From Oscillospiraceae bacterium (lineage in GTDB: Bacteria > Bacillota_A > Clostridia > Oscillospirales > Oscillospiraceae), in assembly GCA_017537045.1 (NCBI GenBank), contig JAFYLN010000192.1, forward strand, positions 1-5,437: DNA of 5,437 nucleotides. The letters run 5' to 3'. Under the pieces are notes generated by a model. It was not told where the DNA came from and did not search any database. It worked only from the letters and a program-made list of their open reading frames with translations. The translations under genes and the position numbers were made by a program. This document shows, piece by piece, positions 1-3,664 of the stretch. Positions within the stretch are counted from its first letter, which is position 1. Each line of letters opens with the position of its first letter.

Positions 1-1
1 G

Positions 2-202
2 ATCCCCATGTTCGACTTCGAGGTTCCCACCGCTCTGCCCGGCGTTGATCCCAAGATCCTGGATCCCCGCGACACCTACGCTGATGTCGCTGAGTGGGAG
101 ACCAAGGCTAAGGACCTGGCTGGCCGCTTCATCAAGAACTTTGAGAAGTACACCGGTAACGATGCCGGTAAGGCTCTGGTTGCTGCTGGCCCCCAGCTGT
201 AA
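2..202 (+). CDS. pckA: Phosphoenolpyruvate carboxykinase (ATP), C-terminal end, 5' partial
   Basis: The window opens inside this gene; 66 codons and the TAA stop are visible. The enzyme converts oxaloacetate plus ATP to phosphoenolpyruvate, CO2 and ADP in the cytosol; in gut anaerobes it often runs in the carboxylating direction. The visible tail matches from memory the end of the family: a [18 protein letters not shown] stretch, then a helix with [20 protein letters not shown] and the ending ALVAAGPQL, very close to the E. coli PckA tail (PTELPGVDTKILDPRNTY ... ALVAAGPKL). The catalytic and nucleotide-binding parts lie outside the window, so activity cannot be judged. The in-frame ATG at 8 is an internal methionine, not a start. 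Codons are rich in G/C third positions (CTG, GCC, AAG), unlike the AT-rich genes that follow, which fits a core gene bordering an accessory region. A strong terminator follows 13 bp after the stop. Confidence 0.94.
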   Translation: MPMFDFEVPTALPGVDPKILDPRDTYADVAEWETKAKDLAGRFIKNFEKYTGNDAGKALVAAGPQL

Positions 203-215
203 TTGCATAAAAATC

Positions 216-247
216 ATCTCCGGCGGAATTTCCGCCGGAGATTTTTT
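216..247 (+). terminator. Rho-independent terminator of pckA
   Basis: A perfect 12-bp stem (ATCTCCGGCGGA 216-227 with TCCGCCGGAGAT 231-242) with a 3-nt loop is followed by six T (242-247). It starts 13 bp after the pckA stop codon and ends that transcript. Confidence 0.95.
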
Positions 248-282
248 ATGCAGAATGCAGAATGCAAAATGCAAAATGCAAA
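248..282. repeat. Heptanucleotide tandem repeat (ATGCARA)x5
   Basis: Five head-to-tail heptamers are seen: ATGCAGA twice, then ATGCAAA three times, with decayed units after. They begin directly after the terminator T-tract. The unit resembles the ATGAATA heptamers at 2429-2456 and 3737-3764, so the same class of repeat occurs three times in the window. No function is known to me. Confidence 0.85.
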
Positions 283-303
283 ATGATTGAAATGCGATTT
301 CGA

Positions 304-352
304 TGCGTCATTGCGAGCCAGTGCGCACACTGGCGTGGCAATCCGTTTTTTT
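304..352. repeat. REP-like imperfect palindrome with T-run
   Basis: Inner stem GCCAGTG (317-323) pairs with CACTGGC (328-334) around loop CGCA. A 2-nt internal loop (GA/GT) separates it from the outer stem ATTGC (310-314) with GCAAT (338-342). The flanks CGTCATTGCGAG ... GTGGCAATCC resemble a short palindromic repeat found between genes in many bacteria. Seven T (346-352) follow, so on the + strand it could also act as a backup terminator. On the other strand it lies downstream of the lipoprotein gene ending at 412. Confidence 0.7.
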
Positions 353-411
353 AAAAAGCTTACTGCGCAACTGTTCAAATAAAATATGCCCATTTAGCAA
401 CTTAGGATAAT

Positions 412-600
412 TTAGTTATCGAGATAATAATTTATAGCTTCTTTATAACACTTACGGCAATATTCGTTTCCGTCGCTTAATTTGCTGTATGCAGTATCAC
501 CACAACCATCACATTTGCCATCATTACTATCATATGTACTACAGGCTCCAATCAAAGATATTATCATAGTAAATAATAAGAAAATAATGTACTTTTTCAT
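412..600 (-). CDS. Small lipoprotein with a four-cysteine zinc-ribbon-like motif
   Basis: This is a 62-residue protein. Residues 1-19 form a lipoprotein signal peptide (MKK, then a hydrophobic stretch) ending in the lipobox LIGAC, so Cys20 would be lipidated and the mature part anchored outside the membrane. The mature part of about 43 residues has CDGC (30-33) and CRKC (48-51), a CxxC-x14-CxxC pattern typical of a small zinc ribbon. A near-cognate TTG at 603 is possible, but ATG 600 is preferred because an AAGGAGG site (610-616) lies 9 nt before it. Its ATG shares one base with the stop of the upstream Spo0A_C-like gene (TGATG), so translation is probably coupled. No partner or substrate is visible. 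The other copy of that upstream gene (2638-2889) has no such lipoprotein. The function is unknown. Confidence 0.8.
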   Translation of the reverse strand: MKKYIIFLLFTMIISLIGACSTYDSNDGKCDGCGDTAYSKLSDGNEYCRKCYKEAINYYLDN

Positions 601-860
601 CAATCTTTTCCTCCTTGGGGGTTTCGGTAATATTTGTTGTTTTTCTCAACACTTATCTGGTGTACCATAAAGTTCAGGAATGTGTCCAAGTCCGGCTCCT
701 TGCCGTCGGGGCAGATTTGTTTCCACATTGCCTGGGCTTGGGGATTACTGGAAGCCATGGCATCTTTGATGGATTCTCTCATTTTCTTCTCTACCTCTTT
801 TGGGGTAGTACCCTCCTTCGCGGCAATCATCTGTATAATTCGTCTGGTTTTTTCTGTCAT
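600..860 (-). CDS. Small Spo0A C-terminal-domain-like protein, copy A
   Basis: This 86-residue soluble protein resembles from memory the last part of the Spo0A DNA-binding domain: residues 12-38 (IAAKEGTTPKEVEKKMRESI and on) line up with the Spo0A stretch [20 protein letters not shown]. That segment holds the recognition helix in Spo0A, so DNA binding is possible but unproven. There is no receiver domain, and only a third of a full Spo0A is present. Small proteins of this kind are common in clostridia and of unknown role. The start ATG has an AAGGAGG site (867-873) 6 nt upstream. A strong promoter lies at 933-961. The first ~60 codons are nearly identical in DNA to the copy at 2638-2889, differing at K47/R, G53/S and N63/D; after codon ~64 the two tails are unrelated. 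It is transcribed away from the XRE gene at 1028 and coupled to the lipoprotein gene. Confidence 0.8.
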   Translation of the reverse strand: MTEKTRRIIQMIAAKEGTTPKEVEKKMRESIKDAMASSNPQAQAMWKQICPDGKEPDLDTFLNFMVHQISVEKNNKYYRNPQGGKD

Positions 861-876
861 ATTCGTCCTCCTTAAA
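682..876. repeat. Conserved block, copy A (matches 2711-2905)
   Basis: By eye this 195-bp stretch matches 2711-2905 at a constant offset of 2029 with about six mismatches and no gaps. It spans the Shine-Dalgarno site and the first ~60 codons of the Spo0A_C-like gene. Similarity stops sharply at 877, upstream of the ribosome site, and decays within about 20 bp beyond 682, inside the coding sequence. That is the pattern of a recent duplication or gene conversion with breakpoints inside a gene. Confidence 0.9.
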
Positions 877-899
877 TACCCTATGTCATATTAAAATTT

Positions 900-983
900 T
901 ATCATACAAGAATTATCAATTATCGCATATAAATTATACTTTGTCGCATTCTAAATATCAAGTGTCACATTGTGCGCAATTTA
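900..983. promoter_or_regulatory. Four direct repeats at exact 21-bp period (candidate operator array)
   Basis: Units start at 900 (TATCATACA), 921 (TATCGCATA), 942 (TGTCGCATT) and 963 (TGTCACATT), giving a TRTCRYAYW core. The first three also share AAWTAT about 11 bp later. Twenty-one base pairs is two helical turns, so all sites face the same side of the DNA. The array covers the leftward promoter (one unit lies between its -35 and -10) and lies just upstream of the XRE gene at 1028. It is most simply read as the binding array of that regulator, but binding is inferred. None of it is present at module B. Confidence 0.65.
933..961 (-). promoter_or_regulatory. Promoter of Spo0A_C-like/lipoprotein operon, module A
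   Basis: On the minus strand, TTGATA (961-956) and TATAAT (938-933) are 17 bp apart, a near-consensus vegetative promoter. The start of transcription would be near 926, giving an untranslated leader of about 65 nt. The 21-bp repeats overlap it. The same hexamers and spacing recur at 2942-2970. Confidence 0.8.
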
Positions 984-1027
984 TGTTTTCCCTTATTTTT
1001 TATAAAATAATATAGGGTGATAGCATC

Positions 1028-1273
1028 ATGGAAAAACATTTTGATTATGCGGAACGATACCGGGATTTAGGGTGTGCGATTTCGTATTATAGAAAACGGC
1101 AAGGTATGACACAGGAACAGTTGGCAGAGAAAATCGGTATCAGTAGACAGCATATTGGTGCGATTGAAGCACCGAATATGGTTCGTGCGATCTCTTTGGA
1201 TGTACTGTTTAATATTGCTGCTGCGTTGGATATTGAACCCTATATTTTGCTTAAGTTTTCTCCGGAAAAATAA
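1028..1273 (+). CDS. XRE-family helix-turn-helix regulator, module A
   Basis: This 81-residue protein is almost entirely one Cro/CI-type DNA-binding domain. Helices 2 and 3 of the motif are TQEQLAEKIG (28-37) and ISRQHIGAIE (38-47), followed by a helix with LDVLFNIAAALDI (57-69) typical of the HTH_3 fold. No sensing or peptidase domain is attached. The ATG has AGGGTGA (1014-1020) 7 nt upstream. It is a diverged paralogue of the protein at 3387-3620: both share an LG..I.YYR+..G.TQE..AE.IG.S core, an R..S...LF..A pattern and ending P..LL. It diverges from the Spo0A_C-like gene across the 21-bp repeat array and probably controls both directions as a repressor; that role is inferred from position. 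No good -35 for its own promoter is visible; TATAAA at 1001-1006 is a possible -10. Confidence 0.88.
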   Translation: MEKHFDYAERYRDLGCAISYYRKRQGMTQEQLAEKIGISRQHIGAIEAPNMVRAISLDVLFNIAAALDIEPYILLKFSPEK

Positions 1274-1276
1274 TAA

Positions 1277-1313
1277 AAACCGCAAGTGCATTTTTGTTTT
1301 GCACTTGCGGTTT
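1277..1313. terminator. Bidirectional terminator, copy A
   Basis: A perfect 14-bp stem AAACCGCAAGTGCA (1277-1290) pairs with TGCACTTGCGGTTT (1300-1313) around a T-rich 9-nt loop. T-rich sequence follows on the + strand and an A-rich run precedes it, so it can work in both directions. It begins 3 bp after the XRE stop. The identical stem and loop occur at 3628-3664. Confidence 0.88.
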
Positions 1314-1363
1314 ATTTGTATATCTTACTATTATAATAGTGTATCATGCCTCGTAGGGGAGGG
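1277..1363. repeat. Conserved terminator block, copy A (matches 3628-3714)
   Basis: By eye this 87-bp stretch matches 3628-3714 with about five mismatches and no gaps (offset 2351). It starts at the terminator stem just after the XRE stop codon and ends in the GTAGGGGAGGG arm of the next palindrome. Together with the conserved block at 682-876 it brackets module A. Confidence 0.88.
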
Positions 1364-1382
1364 TCATTGACCCTCCCTTACG
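1352..1382. repeat. GGGAGGGTCA palindrome, copy 1
   Basis: Two 15-bp arms (1352-1366 and 1368-1382) with one mismatch surround a single T. The same core GGGAGGGTCATTGACCCTCCC occurs at about 2469-2489 and 3777-3797. It lies between the XRE gene and the end of hepT and may work as a strong hairpin on either strand. Confidence 0.88.
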
Positions 1383-1392
1383 ATCGTAATAA

Positions 1393-1424
1393 GAGGCCTC
1401 GCCTATATTTACAGGCAAGACCTC
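1393..1424 (-). terminator. Hairpin downstream of hepT
   Basis: Stem GAGGCCTCGCCT (1393-1404) pairs with AGGCAAGACCTC (1413-1424). On the minus-strand RNA the two imperfect positions become G-U pairs, giving a continuous 12-bp stem with an 8-nt loop. It begins 4 bp after the hepT stop. The tail TTATTA is a weak T-tract, so termination may be partial. Confidence 0.6.
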
Positions 1425-1428
1425 GTAT

Positions 1429-1767
1429 TTACTCCCCAATTGTTTTCAGCTCGTTCAGCAGATCGGGAATGTCGTTTCTAACAGTATCATATACCACGGC
1501 CAGATCCACATTGCCGTATTCGTGGACGATCCGGTTGCGCAGTCCCTTGATAGCTCGCCAGGGGATGCTGCTGTGGTGAGTTTTGAAATCCTCGGTGAGC
1601 CTATCGGAGTTCTCGGAAATTTGAATCAGCCGGAACATAACAGAGTCTAAAAGAATTTCATTTTTAGCCAGCTCAATCTGAGAAAGACCGGTGGTGTGCT
1701 TTACCACAAATACCAGATCCGTTACGATTTTGTTCACGAAGTATTTGTTATCCTTCTTATTATCCAT
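1429..1767 (-). CDS. hepT: HepT-type HEPN ribonuclease toxin (type VII toxin-antitoxin)
   Basis: This 112-residue all-alpha protein is of the HepT/DUF86 family. The catalytic RX4HXY motif of HEPN RNases is intact: R77, H82 and Y84 in the stretch LRNRIVHEYG. In characterised pairs HepT cuts RNA, and its partner MntA silences it by adding AMP units to the tyrosine of this motif, here Y84. The preceding W70-R71-A72-I73 and a helix with EILLDSVMFRLIQISE (37-52) are usual for the family, and the length is normal. The ATG lies inside the end of mntA (8-nt overlap, 1760-1767), so the two proteins are made together, antitoxin first. No strong ribosome site precedes it, which fits translational coupling. 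The RNA target cannot be read from sequence. Confidence in the family is high; toxicity is inferred. Confidence 0.93.
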   Translation of the reverse strand: MDNKKDNKYFVNKIVTDLVFVVKHTTGLSQIELAKNEILLDSVMFRLIQISENSDRLTEDFKTHHSSIPWRAIKGLRNRIVHEYGNVDLAVVYDTVRNDIPDLLNELKTIGE

Positions 1768-2230
1768 AAATCTTGATACCGTCCTTCAGTATTTCGTTGA
1801 TCAGTTTCGGATTGTTGTTTAGCTGTTCCCGGTTTAAGATATCTACCTTTTTATGCAGTGCCTCCCGGATGGCTTCTACCAGGTCGTAGAACTTCATACC
1901 GGAAATGGGCGTGGCAATCAAAAGATCCACATCACTATTTTCGGTAGCCTTGCCCTTTGCATAAGAGCCGAAGAGGTAGCAATATTCAATATCGTATTTC
2001 TGAAACACATCGACACAAGTATTTTGGATTTGTTCTAGGGTCAAAATTCCATGGGTTTCATCCACGAAGCCATAAAGCTGCAGCTTCTGCAGCATAAATG
2101 CATACTTGATGGAGTTTTGCTTCGACGGGTCTGTTTCGTAATTTTGATAGGTCCGAAGAGGAATCCCCAGATATTTAGCGCAGGCGGTCTGGGTCAGTTT
2201 CTTCTGTTTTCGGAGTTCCTTGAGCATCAT
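1760..2230 (-). CDS. mntA: MntA-type nucleotidyltransferase antitoxin with N-terminal XRE domain
   Basis: This 156-residue protein has two parts. Residues 1-58 form a Cro/CI-like helix-turn-helix (LTQTACAKYLGIPLRTYQNY at 12-31). Residues ~65-156 form a minimal nucleotidyltransferase with the GSx10DxD motif: G88-S89, D100 and D102, and a likely third carboxylate D130 in KKVDIL. In the family this domain transfers AMP from ATP to the HepT active-site tyrosine, neutralising the toxin. Most MntA proteins are about 100 residues and lack a DNA-binding domain; the fusion gives the antitoxin its own means of autoregulation, and matching palindromes lie upstream at 2281-2372. Tandem ATG codons (2230, 2227) follow GAGGTGA (2243-2237) at 6 nt. 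The gene overlaps hepT by 8 nt. The motif calls are direct; autoregulation is inferred. Confidence 0.92.
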   Translation of the reverse strand: MMLKELRKQKKLTQTACAKYLGIPLRTYQNYETDPSKQNSIKYAFMLQKLQLYGFVDETHGILTLEQIQNTCVDVFQKYDIEYCYLFGSYAKGKATENSDVDLLIATPISGMKFYDLVEAIREALHKKVDILNREQLNNNPKLINEILKDGIKIYG

Positions 2231-2250
2231 TTCGCATCACCTCAATGCCT

Positions 2251-2278
2251 ATTATAACCCAATAAAATAAAAATGCAA
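2251..2278 (-). promoter_or_regulatory. Promoter of mntA-hepT
   Basis: On the minus strand a perfect -10, TATAAT (2256-2251), is preceded at 16 bp by a weak -35, TTGCAT (2278-2273). The start of transcription would be near 2244, just before the ribosome site, so the leader is short. The palindromes at 2281-2333 lie immediately upstream of the -35. Confidence 0.65.
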
Positions 2279-2280
2279 TA

Positions 2281-2372
2281 AAAATACGCAAAAATTGCGT
2301 ATTTTATAAAAAGTATTTACGCAATTATTGCGTGTTTTTTGTTATTGTAAAACGCAATACAAAATTGGCGTT
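2281..2372. promoter_or_regulatory. Three ACGCAA/TTGCGT palindromes (candidate MntA operators)
   Basis: Site 1 is a perfect 11-bp inverted repeat, AAAATACGCAA (2281-2291) with TTGCGTATTTT (2295-2305), spacer AAA. Site 2 is ACGCAA-TTA-TTGCGT (2319-2333) with the same 3-bp spacing; the centres are 33 bp apart, about three helical turns. Site 3 is looser: AACGCAA (2351-2357) facing TTGGCGTT (2365-2372). Repeated 15-bp dyads next to a promoter are what an XRE dimer binds; the XRE domain of MntA is the obvious candidate. Confidence 0.7.
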
Positions 2373-2397
2373 GTTGCACCATGTTATTTCGTTACGC

Positions 2398-2495
2398 GTA
2401 GGGGCGGTTTAGCCCTCCCGTAAATATAATGAATAATGAATGATGAATAATGAATAATTGTAGTGTAGGGGAGGGTCATTGACCCTCCCTTGCAC
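2398..2495. repeat. Composite repeat, copy 1: imperfect hairpin + (ATGAATA)x4 + GGGAGGGTCA palindrome
   Basis: In order: an imperfect GGGGCGG/CCCTCCC hairpin (about 2398-2422), four ATGAATA-type heptamers (2429-2456), a GTAGTGTAG linker and the palindrome with arms 2463-2478 and 2480-2495. From 2420 to 2489 it matches 3728-3797 with a single mismatch by eye. It lies in the 407-bp gene-free stretch 2231-2637, which also holds the mntA promoter, its operators and the repeat at 2516-2616. Confidence 0.88.
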
Positions 2496-2515
2496 CTAAC
2501 CATTGTACTAGAGCA

Positions 2516-2616
2516 TGTCATCCTGAGCGAAGTCGAAGGATCTTCGCACTTAATCGAGTGAAGCAGTATACCAACTAAGTGGATTCTTCGACTCCCTCCA
2601 GTCGCTTAGAAGGACA
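2516..2616. repeat. Long imperfect palindrome with TGTCATCCTGAGCGA ends (MITE-like)
   Basis: Terminal arms TGTCATCCTGAGCGA (2516-2530) and TCGCTTAGAAGGACA (2602-2616) pair at 12 of 15 positions. A second pair, AGTCGAAGGATC (2531-2542) and GGATTCTTCGACT (2581-2593), continues the stem. It has no coding capacity. The CATCCTGAGCGAAG...GAAGGATC pattern resembles a dispersed repeat that I recall from many gut bacterial genomes. It ends 22 bp after the stop of the leftward gene at 2638 and may end that transcript. Confidence 0.75.
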
Positions 2617-2637
2617 GAGCGGTTATTTTTGACAAAA

Positions 2638-2889
2638 TCACTGCTTGGGGAACTTAGGATCTTGCATATTCATCACCGAGGAAGCATTTCCGGTGATGAA
2701 ATCTAAGAAAGTATCCAAGTCCGGCTCCTTGCTGTCGGGACAGATTTGTCTCCACATTGCCTGGGCTTGGGGATTGCTGGAAGCCATGGCATCTTTGATG
2801 GATTCTCTCATTTTCTTCTCTACCTCTTTTGGGGTAGTACCCTCCTTCGCGGCAATCATCTGTATAATTCGTCTGGTTTTTTCTGTCAT
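2638..2889 (-). CDS. Small Spo0A C-terminal-domain-like protein, copy B
   Basis: This 83-residue paralogue of the 600-860 protein has residues 1-62 the same except R47 and S53; D63 replaces N63. The tail then becomes unrelated (ITGNASSVMNMQDPKFPKQ). The conserved part again carries the Spo0A-like segment AAKEGTTPKEVEKKMRESIK. Its ATG has AAGGAGA (2902-2896) at 6 nt, one base weaker than copy A. The promoter at 2942-2970 has the same hexamers as in copy A, but different candidate operator sites surround it. No lipoprotein gene follows; a MITE-like palindrome does. Two near-identical proteins under two apparently different regulators argue that the common part is functional and under selection, or that it was copied very recently. 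Its function is unknown; a DNA-binding or regulator-interacting role is a guess. Confidence 0.8.
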   Translation of the reverse strand: MTEKTRRIIQMIAAKEGTTPKEVEKKMRESIKDAMASSNPQAQAMWRQICPDSKEPDLDTFLDFITGNASSVMNMQDPKFPKQ

Positions 2890-2905
2890 ATTCGTTCTCC
2901 TTAAA
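2711..2905. repeat. Conserved block, copy B (matches 682-876)
   Basis: This is the partner of the block at 682-876: about six mismatches over 195 bp, direct orientation. It ends at 2905, between the ribosome site and the promoter region, beyond which the sequences share only the core promoter hexamers. Confidence 0.9.
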
Positions 2906-2910
2906 AACGG

Positions 2911-3005
2911 AATTACCGATTATAGTTTTTATCTTATTTTAATTATACCGATATTAGCGGTAATTATCAACTATAATCGGTAATTTAATCGTGAATATTA
3001 CCGCT
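2911..3005. promoter_or_regulatory. ATTACCG operator array with a 17-bp perfect inverted repeat
   Basis: Five copies of ATTACCG or its complement are seen: 2912-2918 (+), 2944-2950 (+, TATACCG), 2958-2964 (-), 2978-2984 (-) and 2997-3003 (+). Two are nested in a perfect 17-bp inverted repeat, AATTACCGATTATAGTT (2911-2927) with its complement at 2969-2985. Another pair is AGCGGTAAT (2957-2964 region) with ATTACCGCT (2997-3005). The two central sites overlap the -10/-35 spacer of the leftward promoter, so bound protein would block it. The array lies between the divergent Spo0A_C-like and XRE genes of module B and is probably bound by one of its XRE proteins. Confidence 0.72.
2942..2970 (-). promoter_or_regulatory. 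Promoter of Spo0A_C-like gene, module B
   Basis: On the minus strand, TTGATA (2970-2965) and TATAAT (2947-2942) are 17 bp apart, the same hexamers and spacing as in module A at 933-961. The spacer carries ATTACCG and CGGTA half-sites in place of module A's 21-bp repeat. The start of transcription would be near 2935. Confidence 0.82.
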
Positions 3006-3043
3006 TAAATTATTATACAATAATAAAAAGCGAGGTGTTAACG

Positions 3044-3355
3044 ATGGATTTGCAGTTTATTAGAGATCGCATTTCTCTTCTAAGAATAAAAAAGAATGTG
3101 TCTGAATATAGAATGAGTACGGACTTGGGACATAGTAAAAGTTATATGCAAAGTATTTCTTCTGGAAGAGCAGTTCCTTCTTTGGGTGAGTTCCTTTATA
3201 TCTGCGAATATCTTGGTGTAACACCCCGGGAGTTTTTTGATGAAGAGATTGCTGAACCTCAGTTGGTTCAAAAATTATATACGCTGACACGGAATATGTC
3301 AGAAGCAGATTTGAACATTTTGATTAGTACAGCGGAGCGACTGAACGAGAAATAA
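3044..3355 (+). CDS. XRE-family helix-turn-helix regulator with C-terminal helical extension, module B first gene
   Basis: This 103-residue protein has a Cro/CI-type domain at residues 1-66: helices with RMSTDLG (23-29) and SKSYMQSISSG (31-41), then PSLGEFLYICEYLGVTPREFF (45-65), a typical HTH_3 ending. Residues 72-103 form a short helical tail (LVQKLYTLTRNMSEADLNIL) that probably aids dimerisation. The ATG at 3044 is chosen because GAGGTG (3032-3037) lies 6 nt before it; the upstream GTG at 3035 is part of that ribosome site. A TACAAT at 3016-3021 is a possible -10 without a convincing -35. It is not closely similar to the XRE genes at 1028 and 3387, so it looks like an addition to module B. 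The next gene starts 31 bp later. It is likely the regulator that reads the ATTACCG array, though the gene at 3387 could be. Confidence 0.88.
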   Translation: MDLQFIRDRISLLRIKKNVSEYRMSTDLGHSKSYMQSISSGRAVPSLGEFLYICEYLGVTPREFFDEEIAEPQLVQKLYTLTRNMSEADLNILISTAERLNEK

Positions 3356-3386
3356 ACAGGGCAGATGCTGTTCAAAAGAAGATGAT

Positions 3387-3620
3387 ATGATGAAAACAGA
3401 GTTTCCGGAAAAATATGTTATGCTTGGCTTAAAAATTGCATATTACCGAAGAAAGGCCGGTTTTACACAAGAGTATTTTGCGGAATTGATTGGTAAGAGT
3501 GTTAGTTTTGTGGGACAGGTTGAAGGCACAGGTACTATTCGAGGTGTTTCTATGGAAACATTATTTAAAATGGCTCAGGTTTTGAAAGTACCACCTGCAA
3601 AGCTTTTGGAAGAAGATTAA
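3387..3620 (+). CDS. XRE-family helix-turn-helix regulator, module B second gene
   Basis: This 77-residue single-domain Cro/CI-type protein has TQEYFAELIG (27-36) and KSVSFVGQVEG (37-47) as the helix-turn-helix, followed by METLFKMAQVLKVPPAKLL (56-74). It is a paralogue of the module A regulator (1028-1273), with the same GxxIxYYR++ start and the same place immediately before the conserved terminator, but the DNA is not similar enough to align easily. Tandem ATGs occur at 3387 and 3390; an AGAAG (3377-3381) gives only a weak ribosome site, 5 or 8 nt away, so translation may depend on the upstream XRE gene. Both lie in one short operon ended by the terminator at 3628. The recognition helix differs from that of the module A protein (SVSFVGQVEG against SRQHIGAIEA), in line with the different operators. 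Confidence 0.86.
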   Translation: MMKTEFPEKYVMLGLKIAYYRRKAGFTQEYFAELIGKSVSFVGQVEGTGTIRGVSMETLFKMAQVLKVPPAKLLEED

Positions 3621-3627
3621 AATATTT

Positions 3628-3664
3628 AAACCGCAAGTGCATTTTTGTTTTGCACTTGCGGTTT
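3628..3664. terminator. Bidirectional terminator, copy B
   Basis: The 14-bp stem and 9-nt loop are identical to those at 1277-1313 (arms 3628-3641 and 3651-3664). It starts 7 bp after the XRE stop. Confidence 0.88.

Noticed and set aside
601..603. TTG start for the lipoprotein
   Set aside because: ATG at 600 is a better start codon and is 9 nt from a full AAGGAGG; the TTG is 6 nt away, also possible, but adds only one residue.
634..894. Open frames on the + strand opposite the Spo0A_C-like genes (also 2645-2983)
   Set aside because: They repeat in both copies only because the DNA is duplicated. The minus-strand frame has the ribosome site, promoter and family resemblance, and its changes are few and conservative.
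1327..1340. TATAAT in a perfect palindrome ACTATTATAATAGT as a promoter
   Set aside because: No -35 at a usable distance, it lies just after a terminator, and the palindrome is broken in the second copy (3678-3691 region).
3035..3043. GTG start for the first module B XRE gene
   Set aside because: The GTG is part of the GAGGTG ribosome site that serves the ATG at 3044; no other site lies upstream of it at a suitable distance.
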